A DNA stretch of 64,000 bases from Candidatus Villigracilis vicinus (GTDB taxonomy: Bacteria; Chloroflexota; Anaerolineae; Anaerolineales; Villigracilaceae). Under the pieces are notes generated by a model that saw only the letters and a program-made list of their open reading frames with translations, made no database searches and was not told the DNA's origin. Below, one piece after another: positions 27,055 through 36,079 of the stretch (positions are counted from its first letter, which is position 1; each line of letters starts with the position of its first letter). A program made the position numbers and the translations under genes. Location: NCBI GenBank assembly GCA_016721315.1, contig JADKIL010000006.1:62001-126000 (forward strand), read 5' to 3'.

Positions 27055-27083
27055 ATTATAACTGACAGGTCTAAGAGCGTCAA
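27055..27083 (-). promoter_or_regulatory. Near-consensus sigma-70 promoter of the Fo operon
   Basis: Read on the minus strand: TTGACG, exactly 17 bp, then TATAAT, ending nine bases before the atpZ ATG. The expected start point falls 2-3 bases before the ATG, giving a nearly leaderless mRNA. Confidence 0.78.
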
Positions 27084-27237
27084 ACGCAAATAAGAAACCC
27101 CTCTTGACGGGATTTCCCGCGGTCTTCTTTTCTGCGCTGCGGGCATTTCACCGCCTGCAAGCCCACCCCACCTCGCAGAAACGCCTATTTCCTGTCCTAA
27201 CCTTACACTACTTCCAAAATTCCTTCGCCATACTGAC

Positions 27238-27272
27238 AAAAGCAACAGCCACCTTGGGTGGCTGTTGCTTTT
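27238..27272 (-). terminator. Rho-independent terminator of the nuo operon
   Basis: A 16-bp perfect stem (AAAAGCAACAGCCACC / GGTGGCTGTTGCTTTT) with a 3-base loop sits five bases past the nuoN stop. Confidence 0.93.
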
Positions 27273-27276
27273 ATTT

Positions 27277-28725
27277 CTAGAACAAACTCAAAGCACTTAC
27301 ATCTGACCAATTAAAGAATGGAGCGAAGACAGTGCCCAACAAGATCACACCCAAAACCAGAACGACCAAAGCGATCGTATAAGGCTGGGATAATGGAATT
27401 GGATGCTGATCCTCGTCCTGATCGGGCATACGATACAAGTAGACGAATTTCAACACGTTCAAATAGTAATATACGCCGATGATCGAGTTGATGATGCCCA
27501 CGATGACCAACCAGGTGTAATTCGCCTGAACACCCGCAGCAAAGACAAATACTTTTGCAACGAAACCACCGAAGGGCGGCATACCCGTCAGCGATAGAAA
27601 TGCTGCCAACATCATCAAACCAAGCAAAGGATTTCTGCGGCTAAGACCTGCATAGTCCGTGATCTCTTCCAGACCGGTTACATGACTGAACGCCATCACA
27701 ATCCCGAAGGCTAGCAGGTTTGTAGCGATATACGCCGCAAGATAGAAGATGACACTTGCCGCGCCAAACTGACTGAACGCGACTGCGCCGATCATGGCAT
27801 ACCCTGCATGTGAAATAGAAGAATACGCCAGCAAGCGTTTAATATTTGTTTGAGGCAAAGCCAGCAGATTGCCCACTGTCATGGAAACCGCCGCCAACAC
27901 TGCGAAGACCATCGTCCATACACCGGAAAATTCAGGGAAAGCAACAAAAAACAAGCGCAGAATGACCGCAAAGCCAGCCGCTTTGGATGCCGTGGAAAGA
28001 TATCCTGCCACTGGGGTCGGCGCACCTTGATACACATCTGGAGCCCAGAAGTGAAATGGAACGATCGAGACCTTGAAGCCCAAACCTACCACCACCAAAG
28101 TCACTACACCGAACGCCAGCATCGGAGAAATATTACCGGAGGTCAATGCAGCAGCAATGGCATATAGGTCAGTTGTTCCAGAAAAGCCGAAAAGCAGGCT
28201 GAAACCGTACAGCATAATAGTAGAAGCCATCGCGCCGAACAGGAAGTACTTGAAGCCTGCTTCGGTGGAGCGCTCATCGCCCAGTAAAAAGCCAGAGAGA
28301 ACATAAAGCGGAATAGACGCCGTCTCGATCGAGAGATACAGCATGACCAAGTCCGCAGAGGCTGCCATCAAATTCATGCCGATGAGTGAAGCAAGCAGCA
28401 TCAGATAAGCTTCACCGCGTTTACCAGCCTGCTCGTGATCCATCATAAGCAATGCAGTGGCAGCCGCCGCGAACATGAAAAGCATCTTGAGGAAGAAACC
28501 CATCAAGTCAAAGCGGATCATACCGCCCAAAACCGCCACAGGTTCGCCTGGGCGACCGAAAAGCAGGCTGACGATCATGGCGACGAACAATCCGCCCGCC
28601 GTTAGCCAACCGGCATTTCGCTTTTGCTCGTCTTTCCAGAACGGCTCAACAATGAGGAGCAAAAGCCCAAGGACAAGGATCAAGATTTCGGGAAGAATAG
28701 AGGCGAAGATGGTTGAGGTAAACAT
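27277..28725 (-). CDS. nuoN: NADH-quinone oxidoreductase subunit N
   Basis: This 482-residue protein with about 14 helices is an antiporter-like proton-pumping subunit of complex I, next to the NuoA/J/K/H module. TM5 Glu lies in YLSIETASIPLYVL, TM7 Lys in FKVSIVPFHFWAPDVYQGAP, and TM8 Lys in STASKAAGF. All key charged residues are present. Its ATG overlaps the upstream nuoM stop (TAATG). It is the last gene of the operon. Confidence 0.95.
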   Translation of the reverse strand: MFTSTIFASILPEILILVLGLLLLIVEPFWKDEQKRNAGWLTAGGLFVAMIVSLLFGRPGEPVAVLGGMIRFDLMGFFLKMLFMFAAAATALLMMDHEQAGKRGEAYLMLLASLIGMNLMAASADLVMLYLSIETASIPLYVLSGFLLGDERSTEAGFKYFLFGAMASTIMLYGFSLLFGFSGTTDLYAIAAALTSGNISPMLAFGVVTLVVVGLGFKVSIVPFHFWAPDVYQGAPTPVAGYLSTASKAAGFAVILRLFFVAFPEFSGVWTMVFAVLAAVSMTVGNLLALPQTNIKRLLAYSSISHAGYAMIGAVAFSQFGAASVIFYLAAYIATNLLAFGIVMAFSHVTGLEEITDYAGLSRRNPLLGLMMLAAFLSLTGMPPFGGFVAKVFVFAAGVQANYTWLVIVGIINSIIGVYYYLNVLKFVYLYRMPDQDEDQHPIPLSQPYTIALVVLVLGVILLGTVFAPFFNWSDVSALSLF

Positions 28726-30245
28726 TATGCACCTCCCAACAAGGTCATGATGTGTTTGACGCCTGTCTCAACCATGGGCACCATTACGGATGGGAAGATG
28801 CCGATGACAATCATCAAAAACGAAAGTGTAACAATGGCGATCTTGTCCAGCACGGTCACATCACCAATATGCCCTTCCAATTTCTCAGGGAGTGGAGCGA
28901 AAAAGACCTTGCGGATATTGATCATAATGTAAGCAGCGGTGATGATAATGGAGATGGAGCAGATGACTGCCACCAGCCATTGTTCTTCCCATACCCCCAT
29001 GAAGATGGGGAATTCTGCGACAAAACCAGAGAAGCCTGGCATACCCATGGAAACCAGACCGCCAATGATGAAGCCAATCGCAGCGAATGGCATGATCTTT
29101 GCGATCCCGCCTAGTTCCGGGATCATACGGGTGTGTGCCCGATCATAGATCATACCGGTAACGGCGAAGAAGAGAGCTGTCATGATGCCATGCGAAACCA
29201 TTTGTACGCCTGCGCCCAAAAGTCCGGTCTCATTGAGCGTAGAGACGCCCAATACCACCAACCCCATGTGCGAAACGGAAGAGAAACCGATCATGTATTT
29301 AAGGTCGGTTTGAACAAAGGCGATGAAGGCACCATAGACGACTGCAACACCTGCAAAAAGCATGATGAGCCATGACCAATGTTTTGCACCTTCTGGCAGC
29401 AACATGACTCCCACACGCAAAGCAGCAAAAGCGCCCAGCTTCATCAACACGCCTGCATGGAACATGGAAACAGCGGTCGGCGCAGCAACGTGACCATCTG
29501 GCGACCAGTTGTGGAAGGGCCAGATGCCGCCAAGCACCGCAAACCCAAGGAAAACTGGTAAAAACCATAAATTTTGGAAGGCTGCGGAGAAGCCAGCATT
29601 TTCCATTTCAAGCATGTCAAAGGAAAGTACACCTGTATTCTGATACTGGGTCCAGTACATGGCAAGTGTTCCAACGAGAGCAACCACGGAACCAATGAAC
29701 AGGTACAAGGTCAGCTTCATCGCCGCATACTCACGTGTCTTAACCCAACCCCAAATGGCGATGAGTAAGTACATCGGGAACACAGCGATCTCATAGAAGA
29801 AGAAAAGCATGAACAGGTCAAGCGAAACGAATACGCCGAATACGCCGCCTGCCAACAAGAAAAGGAAGGCGAAGAATTCACGCGGGCGATCTTGAATGCC
29901 TGCCATGACATGCGGATCGTCATTGCCCCAGGAGATCAAAACACCTGTAAACATGACGATGCCAGTCAAAAGGACCAGGGGAGCGCTCATGCCATCCACA
30001 CCGAAGTGCAGAGCGATGTTGAGCGGCGGGATGTTGATCCACTGATATTTCTCGATAAATTGATACCCCTGCATATCGTTTAGCAGGTATTGCAGGTAGA
30101 CCCAGCCGGAAAGCAGCAAGTCCATCACCGCCGCCGCCAAAGCTACTGCGCGGACTTCATTCTTCCGATTCGCGGGCATCATCAAAATAAGCATACCGGC
30201 AACAAACGGAAGGAAGGTTATTACGCTCAGAATTGGAAAATTCAT
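28725..30245 (-). CDS. nuoM: NuoM-like complex I subunit, copy 2, lacking the TM7 lysine
   Basis: This protein of about 506 residues and 14 helices is clearly of the NuoM family, but divergent. It keeps the TM5 Glu (E152 in FFFYEIAVFPMYLL), the TM8 Lys (HAGVLMKLG) and the TM12 Glu (GFVAEFPIF). Where NuoM normally reads AVKVPLxPxHTWLPDAH it has AVLGGIWPFHNWSPDGH, so the TM7 Lys is Leu (about L238). That Lys is central to proton transfer in the family. The ATG at 30245 follows a GAGGTG site; a GTG two codons earlier is less likely. It directly follows a canonical nuoM. Confidence 0.9.
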   Translation of the reverse strand: MNFPILSVITFLPFVAGMLILMMPANRKNEVRAVALAAAVMDLLLSGWVYLQYLLNDMQGYQFIEKYQWINIPPLNIALHFGVDGMSAPLVLLTGIVMFTGVLISWGNDDPHVMAGIQDRPREFFAFLFLLAGGVFGVFVSLDLFMLFFFYEIAVFPMYLLIAIWGWVKTREYAAMKLTLYLFIGSVVALVGTLAMYWTQYQNTGVLSFDMLEMENAGFSAAFQNLWFLPVFLGFAVLGGIWPFHNWSPDGHVAAPTAVSMFHAGVLMKLGAFAALRVGVMLLPEGAKHWSWLIMLFAGVAVVYGAFIAFVQTDLKYMIGFSSVSHMGLVVLGVSTLNETGLLGAGVQMVSHGIMTALFFAVTGMIYDRAHTRMIPELGGIAKIMPFAAIGFIIGGLVSMGMPGFSGFVAEFPIFMGVWEEQWLVAVICSISIIITAAYIMINIRKVFFAPLPEKLEGHIGDVTVLDKIAIVTLSFLMIVIGIFPSVMVPMVETGVKHIMTLLGGA

Positions 30246-30252
30246 AGTCACC

Positions 30253-30304
30253 TCGTATTGCGTAATGCGTAACTCGTGATTTACGCATTACGTATTACGC
30301 ATTA
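30253..30304. repeat. Inverted repeat between the two nuoM genes
   Basis: CGTAATGCGTAA (30261-30272) and TTACGCATTACG (30281-30292) are perfect arms with an 8-base loop. The motif TATTACGCATTA continues to the right, so the unit ACGCATTA occurs twice. It nearly fills the only sizeable gap between operon genes and overlaps the 3' end of the upstream nuoM by three bases. It may be a small dispersed repeat or an mRNA-processing hairpin. Confidence 0.6.
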
Positions 30305-31822
30305 GAAGAGGGCTGTCACTGCCTTGTTGATAATATTCAAAATCCACATCGGCCAGAGACCCGTGAAGAGCATCAGCGCCATCAACGGCACCATCACAAG
30401 GATCTCGCGCAAGTTGATCTCGGTCAGTTTATGTTCACCGTGAGCCCAGTGCTCGTTCATGGGTCCATGCAGGACCTTTTTGATGCCCTTGAGGATATAA
30501 GCACCAGTAAAGAGCAAGCCGAGCATGGAGATGGCGGTGTAGATGGTCAACGGCTGGTAGGAGCCTCGCACGATCATGAATTCGGAAACAAAACCGTTCA
30601 AGCCCGGCAAACCAAGCGACGCCATCGAGGTAAAGATCAAAATGCCGCCGTAGATCGGCACAAGCGGGAACAAACCGCCGAATTCGTCCAAATTACGGGT
30701 ATGTGTGCGCTCGTAGATCACGCCAACAAGGAAGAACATTCCCGCCGCAGAGAGACCATGATTGAACATCTGCAAGACAGCACCGCTCATGGCGATCTGC
30801 GCATCGGCGGTACCGGCGGCAAGTCCGGCTGCGGCAATACCAAGCACAACAAAGCCCATATGGTTCACTGACGAATAAGCAACCAAACGCTTGAAATCCG
30901 TCTGACCAAAGGAGCCGAACGCACCAAAGACAATGGCTCCCACAGCCAGAACTGCCAGCGCGCCCGCGAATATCTTGGCTTCAAGAGGATACAACGGAAG
31001 CACCAGGCGAATAAACCCGTATGCACCAAGTTTGAGCAACACACCCGCAAGGATCATCGAACCAGCAGTTGGAGCTTCCGTATGTGCATCCGGCAGCCAT
31101 GTGTGGAAGGGCCACAAAGGAACTTTTACCGCAAATGCGATTGCAAACGCCCAGAAGGCGATCGTCTTGACTGTGCCAACGGTCATGCCCATAAGGATGG
31201 TATCCGCTGACAGTGAATTCCACTGTTGATAGAGGGCAAGCAGGTCGTACGTCCCGAAAAGAACGCCGAGCATCTGCACTGCGAGCAACAAGCCAAGCGA
31301 GCCGCCCATGGTATAGATCATGAACTTAAGCGAGGCATAGTCGCGGTTGGCACTCCCCCATTGATTGATGAGGAAGTACATTGGCACCAAACCGATCTCC
31401 CAAAAGACAAAGAAGATCAACAGGTCTAAAGCCAGAAAAACACCCAGCATGCCTGTTTCGAGGAACAGGAAGAGCATCATGTAAGGCTTGACGCGGTCTG
31501 TCACGCTGAAAGAAGCGAGAATGGCAAGCGGCGTCAGGAAGGTGGTGAGGAAAACCATCGCCAATGAAATACCGTCAACGCCAACATGGAAGGAAGCATT
31601 GATGGCGGCATACCAGGTATATTTTTCCTGAAATTGAAAACCCGCGGCGTTCGCATCGAAGCGATTCCACAGGACGAGCGTCAGGATGAAGGGGATCAGG
31701 CTGGCGCTGAAAGCGAACCAACGTTGAAGCCGCGCATCGCTCGGTAAAAAGAGCATGATCACTGCCGATATCGCAGGCAGGAAGAGGATCAGGCTAAGGA
31801 GATGTGTGCTGAAAAAGTCCAT
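30302..31822 (-). CDS. nuoM: NADH-quinone oxidoreductase subunit M, canonical copy
   Basis: This 506-residue protein with 14 helices is a proton-pumping antiporter-like subunit. All family residues are present: E142 (FWEIGLVPMYF), TM7 K233 (AVKVPLWPFHTWLPDAHTEAP), TM8 Lys (AGVLLKLGAYGF) and TM12 Glu (GFVSEFMIV). It lies between nuoL and the divergent second nuoM. Confidence 0.95.
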   Translation of the reverse strand: MDFFSTHLLSLILFLPAISAVIMLFLPSDARLQRWFAFSASLIPFILTLVLWNRFDANAAGFQFQEKYTWYAAINASFHVGVDGISLAMVFLTTFLTPLAILASFSVTDRVKPYMMLFLFLETGMLGVFLALDLLIFFVFWEIGLVPMYFLINQWGSANRDYASLKFMIYTMGGSLGLLLAVQMLGVLFGTYDLLALYQQWNSLSADTILMGMTVGTVKTIAFWAFAIAFAVKVPLWPFHTWLPDAHTEAPTAGSMILAGVLLKLGAYGFIRLVLPLYPLEAKIFAGALAVLAVGAIVFGAFGSFGQTDFKRLVAYSSVNHMGFVVLGIAAAGLAAGTADAQIAMSGAVLQMFNHGLSAAGMFFLVGVIYERTHTRNLDEFGGLFPLVPIYGGILIFTSMASLGLPGLNGFVSEFMIVRGSYQPLTIYTAISMLGLLFTGAYILKGIKKVLHGPMNEHWAHGEHKLTEINLREILVMVPLMALMLFTGLWPMWILNIINKAVTALF

Positions 31823-31832
31823 CGCTTGGCTC

Positions 31833-33953
31833 CTATGCCATCAACAGGAAGTACAGCAGCCCGCCGACCACGAACAGAACGATCAACGAGAGAATAAGAT
31901 ACTGCTGGATGCGTCCCGTTTGAATGGGGCGAAGATTTCTGCCGAACCACCAGGTCACTTCGGCGGAACCATCGCCAAAGAAATGATTGATGACGGGCAG
32001 GTCAAAGTAATTGCGGATCGCGCTTCCGACTCCGCCGGTGGCGGGTCCGAATAGGTGAAGGATGCCATCGATGAAGCCTTTATCCATCCACTTGGAGACG
32101 AAGACTTCCGAGAACCAGACAGCGGGTTTGATGAACAAAACATTGTAAAGTTCATCCACATACCACTTGTTCTTGAGAACAGGGATCTGTAGCTTGTCTT
32201 CAGCGGGAGACTTCACATTACGATACGCGAAATATCCAGCCGTTAGACCGCCAAGGGCGACCAAGAGCGATGTGCCCAACGGAACGATATTGAAGGCTAA
32301 TTCTTCAGAATGTTCGTGCAGCATCGACCCAATAAAATGATGGAACCAGTTTTCAACCAATCCACCGGTGATCCACTTGGGCATGCCCACCCAGCCAAAG
32401 CCAACCGCGAACACAGAAAGAACGATCAACGGGGTTGTCATCGTCCACGGAGTTTCATGCGCGTGTTTGGCTTCTTCCGTGCGAGCTTCACCAAAGAAGG
32501 TCAAGGTGATCTGGCGCATGGTGTAAAAAGCGGTCAGGAAGGCGGCAATGGCGAGGGTGAAGAAAACAATTGTATGTCCATGTGCCCACGCATCCGCAAG
32601 GATTTCATCCTTCGACCAGAAGCCAGCAGTTACCAGCGGGAAACCGGAAAGGGCGAAACCGCCGATGAGGAAGGTCCAGAAAGTTTTGGGCATTTTGTCT
32701 TTCAAACCGCCCATGTTGAACATATCTTGCGGGTCTACTTTGTGGTTACCCGTGTGTAGAACACCGTGCTCCATACCGTGGATGACGGAACCGGAACCAA
32801 GAAAGAGTAACGCCTTAAAGAAGGCGTGGGTTACCAGATGGAAAGTCGCCGCGACATAAGCATGAATGCCGAGCGCTGCGATCATAAAACCAAGCTGGGA
32901 AATGGTTGAATATGCCAAAACACGTTTGATATCGTTCTGGGCAACTGCAATGGTGGCAGCGAAAATCGCTGTAAATGCACCAATGAACGCCACAACCGTC
33001 ATGGTCTTTTCATCGAGGCTGATGATCGGGAACATGCGGATGACCGCATATACACCTGCGGAGACCATCGTCGCCGCATGGATCATGGCGCTGACGGGGG
33101 TCGGACCTTCCATCGCGTCTGGCAGCCAGACATGCAACGGGAACTGGGCAGATTTCCCTACCGTGCCAATGAAGAGCAACAGACCGATCAAACCAGCGGC
33201 CGAAAGACCAAAGATGCCCGTAGGAACAGAAGCGAGGGCGTGTAAAACTTCTTCGCTGAAAATGTCACGGAAGGAAAGTGAACCGGTCACGCTGTAAAGG
33301 AAAGCGATACCTAAGAGCATGAACACATCGCCGATGCGGGTGGTCATGAAGGCTTTGATCGCCGCATTACGCGCAGATTCTTTGCCGTACCAGAAACCGA
33401 TCAGCAGGTAGGAGCACAACCCCATGATCTCCCAGCCGACAAACATGGTCAGCACGTTATCGGAAACCACAAGGGTGAGCATGCCAAAAGCGAACAAGCC
33501 GATGAAAGCGAAGAAGCGTGAGTACATCGGCTCCACTGAAGGGACAGTGTGTCCGTGAACAGTCGCGCCATGAGGCGGCAACCCGGCATGGTCATGGTCG
33601 CCTGCCGGCTGACCGAAGTTGTGGTATCCGATACTGTAGACGAAGATCATCAACACACACCAGGCGACGAAGAACAAAACCGTGGCAGAGAGCGGGTCGA
33701 TAAGTACACCGATCTTCAAAAACGTATCACCCGTCGGCAGCCAATTAATCGAGGAGGTGAACGGGTGTTCAGCCAAATGTTCCACGCCCAACGAGCGGAC
33801 AAAAACGATCATCGCGCCCAGCCAGGAAAGGAAAGCCGCGCCTACAGCCACAGAATGGCTCAGCGCTTTGCTCCGATTCGTGAACAAGACGATCAGAAAG
33901 AACGCCAGTGCAGGCGGGAGGGGAAGTAACCAGATAATTAATTCAGTAGACAT
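31833..33953 (-). CDS. nuoL: NADH-quinone oxidoreductase subunit L, with His-rich insertion
   Basis: This 706-residue protein is the distal antiporter-like subunit with the long lateral helix. It is about 90 residues longer than E. coli NuoL (613). The TM7 Lys (GKSAQFPLHVWLPDA), TM8 His (IHAATMVSAG) and TM12 Lys (GFWSKDEIL) are present. About 30 extra residues at 111-142 contain six His (H111, H120, H122, H128, H133, H135), where E. coli has a short loop. The C-terminal ~150 residues carry the lateral helix and an extra terminal segment. The SD GGGAG precedes the ATG. Confidence 0.95.
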   Translation of the reverse strand: MSTELIIWLLPLPPALAFFLIVLFTNRSKALSHSVAVGAAFLSWLGAMIVFVRSLGVEHLAEHPFTSSINWLPTGDTFLKIGVLIDPLSATVLFFVAWCVLMIFVYSIGYHNFGQPAGDHDHAGLPPHGATVHGHTVPSVEPMYSRFFAFIGLFAFGMLTLVVSDNVLTMFVGWEIMGLCSYLLIGFWYGKESARNAAIKAFMTTRIGDVFMLLGIAFLYSVTGSLSFRDIFSEEVLHALASVPTGIFGLSAAGLIGLLLFIGTVGKSAQFPLHVWLPDAMEGPTPVSAMIHAATMVSAGVYAVIRMFPIISLDEKTMTVVAFIGAFTAIFAATIAVAQNDIKRVLAYSTISQLGFMIAALGIHAYVAATFHLVTHAFFKALLFLGSGSVIHGMEHGVLHTGNHKVDPQDMFNMGGLKDKMPKTFWTFLIGGFALSGFPLVTAGFWSKDEILADAWAHGHTIVFFTLAIAAFLTAFYTMRQITLTFFGEARTEEAKHAHETPWTMTTPLIVLSVFAVGFGWVGMPKWITGGLVENWFHHFIGSMLHEHSEELAFNIVPLGTSLLVALGGLTAGYFAYRNVKSPAEDKLQIPVLKNKWYVDELYNVLFIKPAVWFSEVFVSKWMDKGFIDGILHLFGPATGGVGSAIRNYFDLPVINHFFGDGSAEVTWWFGRNLRPIQTGRIQQYLILSLIVLFVVGGLLYFLLMA

Positions 33954-33959
33954 AACTCC

Positions 33960-34271
33960 CTACCACTTCAACATATCGAGTTCATCTGCGATCACCGTAT
34001 TGCGGCGGCGATACACAGAAATGACCAATGCCAGACCTACAGATACTTCGGCAGCGGCTACAGCAAACACGATGACAGAAAAAACCTGCCCAGACATCGA
34101 GGTTAGTACATCGCTGTAACGCCAGAAGGATACGAGGTTGATATTCACAGCGTTGAGCATCAACTCAATGCCGAGAAGGATCGCGATGGCGTTACGACGC
34201 ACCAGCACACCAAACAAGCCAATGCCGAACAATGCCGCCGCAAGAAGTAGATACCAGGAAAGAGGAACCAT
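33960..34271 (-). CDS. nuoK: NADH-quinone oxidoreductase subunit K
   Basis: This 103-residue protein has three helices carrying the two conserved membrane Glu of the E-channel (ELMLNAVNINLV and VFAVAAAEVSVGLALV). Size and sequence are typical. AGGAGG precedes the ATG. The gene sits in the usual J-K-L order. Confidence 0.97.
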   Translation of the reverse strand: MVPLSWYLLLAAALFGIGLFGVLVRRNAIAILLGIELMLNAVNINLVSFWRYSDVLTSMSGQVFSVIVFAVAAAEVSVGLALVISVYRRRNTVIADELDMLKW

Positions 34272-34285
34272 ATTTGTGTGCCTCC

Positions 34286-34795
34286 TTATTTTTTATTGAA
34301 CGCGACATACACCGCGCCCACCAATGCCGCCAATAAAAGCACAGACGCCACTTCGAACGGCAACACATACGCCTCAGGCGAAACCAACGCCTCGCCCAAC
34401 AAACCGACCGCATCGAACCCCGCCGGAAGCTCTGCCGCTGTCTTCGTGAAGCCGCTCCAACCTGAAAGCAGGAACACCAACCCGGTAAACGCAAGCACAG
34501 CCACCAACGCGCCAGCCCACCAACTCTTGTTCATCTGCTGTCCAGAATCACGCATATCCTTGCGGGTGAGCATTACGGCAAAGATGAAGAGGATGGCAAT
34601 GGCACCGATGTAAACCACTACCTGCACTACAGCGATAAAACTCGCATTCAAAAGTGCATAAACCACTGCCACGCCGAACAATGTGGAAACCAGCCACAAA
34701 GCAGCGTGAACGAGATTGCGGGTCGTCACCACCATCAGCGCAGAGCCAAGGGTATAAAGTGCAACCACGAGAAAAATTATTTGAGCACCAGTCAT
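34286..34795 (-). CDS. nuoJ: NADH-quinone oxidoreductase subunit J
   Basis: This 169-residue membrane subunit has five helices, including the TM3 with QVVVYIGAIAILFIFAVML, which rotates during turnover in structures of complex I. Position and length are typical. Confidence 0.96.
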   Translation of the reverse strand: MTGAQIIFLVVALYTLGSALMVVTTRNLVHAALWLVSTLFGVAVVYALLNASFIAVVQVVVYIGAIAILFIFAVMLTRKDMRDSGQQMNKSWWAGALVAVLAFTGLVFLLSGWSGFTKTAAELPAGFDAVGLLGEALVSPEAYVLPFEVASVLLLAALVGAVYVAFNKK

Positions 34796-34810
34796 GTCAC
34801 ATTCTCCCGA

Positions 34811-36004
34811 TTAGTGCGAAACTTCCGCAACCTTTTTGGGACCCTCCAGCCGTTCACGTTCATTTCGGGTTGCCGAACGCGCGATCTCCAGCGCGATCCA
34901 ACCGGTCACTACATTTGCCAGGAACATGCCCAGGACGTAGAGCCAGGTCGGAGCGGAGGCGAGAAGCGCATTCATCAATGCGGTCACCAGCAAAAGGGCA
35001 AAGGACAACGGCGTGAGAAATTTCCAGTTAAATGAAAGCATCTGATCGATACGGATGCGCATCATGGTGTATTTGACCCACATGATGACCCAATACCCAA
35101 GCATCGCTTTGAAGATCATGACCAGGATCGCCAGGAATGGGCTGACCTGCTCGAGACCGAAGAAGCGGTAGCCGCCAAAGAACAGGATCGACCAAAAACC
35201 GCCAAAGGTAAAAGCGTGCAGGAGTTCGCCCGCATAGAACATACCGAACTTCATGCCGGAATATTCAATATTGAAGCCGGACACCAACTCAGACTCGCCT
35301 TCAGCAAGATCGAAGGGAGCGCGCCCCAGTTCGGCAATGGCGGCGATGAGGAAGATCAACGCGCCAAGCGGCGAAATCCAGACAAACCAGACATCCTGCG
35401 CCCCGATGATCGCGTTCATATTCATCGACCCGGAAAAAATGGTGGGGATGAGCAGCATGGTCAGCATGGGAACTTCGAAGGAAACCATCACCGCTACCTG
35501 ACGGAAACCGCCGATCATCGCGAACTTGTTGTTCGATGACCAGCCCGCCATGATGATGGAAAGAGTTCCGATGGCGCCCGCAGCAATAAGGAACAGCGCG
35601 CCGACGTTCAAATCCACGCCCAACATCACAGGCGCAAGCGGAACCACCGCCCACAGGATCAACACAGACATCATCGAAAGGATCGGGGCGAGGTTGTAGA
35701 CTACCTTATCCGCCCCGCCAGGCGTTGTATCCTCTTTGATAATGAGTTTGATAATGTCAGCGAAAGGTTGGATCAATCCGTACGGACCCAAACGGTTGGG
35801 GCCCAAACGGTCCTGGAAGCGCGCTACGACTTTGCGCTCGATCCAAACCAAAAAGATATCCAGCACCATCAACACTGTGATGAGCAGGAGCACACCGAGA
35901 AAGGCGACAAGTACATGGGAGAGTACAGCGTTCATACCCCAACCCATGAAGACACCCTCCAACCAGTCTGCAGCGACTTTTAAGGGGTCATTCCAAAAAC
36001 TCAT
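34811..36004 (-). CDS. nuoH: NADH-quinone oxidoreductase subunit H
   Basis: This 397-residue subunit forms the quinone chamber with NuoB and NuoD. Conserved cytoplasmic loops are visible: ERKVVARFQDRLGPNRLGP, then RAPFDLAEGESELVSGFNIEYSG and RIRIDQMLSFNWK. It is longer than E. coli NuoH (325) owing to an extended N-terminus and a charged C-terminal tail. In most bacteria nuoB, C and D lie between nuoA and nuoH; here only 75 bp does. Confidence 0.96.
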   Translation of the reverse strand: MSFWNDPLKVAADWLEGVFMGWGMNAVLSHVLVAFLGVLLLITVLMVLDIFLVWIERKVVARFQDRLGPNRLGPYGLIQPFADIIKLIIKEDTTPGGADKVVYNLAPILSMMSVLILWAVVPLAPVMLGVDLNVGALFLIAAGAIGTLSIIMAGWSSNNKFAMIGGFRQVAVMVSFEVPMLTMLLIPTIFSGSMNMNAIIGAQDVWFVWISPLGALIFLIAAIAELGRAPFDLAEGESELVSGFNIEYSGMKFGMFYAGELLHAFTFGGFWSILFFGGYRFFGLEQVSPFLAILVMIFKAMLGYWVIMWVKYTMMRIRIDQMLSFNWKFLTPLSFALLLVTALMNALLASAPTWLYVLGMFLANVVTGWIALEIARSATRNERERLEGPKKVAEVSH

Positions 36005-36025
36005 AAATCACTCCTATTACACAAA

Positions 36026-36061
36026 GAGAAGGCTGAAAGGATATCTCCCGTCAGCCTTCTC
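36026..36061 (-). other. Intercistronic hairpin between nuoA and nuoH
   Basis: A perfect 11-bp stem (GAGAAGGCTGA / TCAGCCTTCTC) surrounds a 14-base loop. No long U-tract follows, so mRNA processing or stabilisation is more likely than termination. It lies exactly where nuoB-C-D would be expected. Confidence 0.6.
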
Positions 36062-36079
36062 AATGAATTTATTTCAGAT

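Noticed and set aside
27058..27072. Third copy of the AGACCTGACAGG repeat in the atpZ promoter spacer
   Set aside because: Only CTGACAGGTCT is shared and there is no second arm, so it is not counted as a copy.
27046..27245. A 67-codon minus-strand frame overlapping the atpZ start
   Set aside because: It covers the consensus promoter of the Fo operon, lacks a ribosome site and has no coding character.
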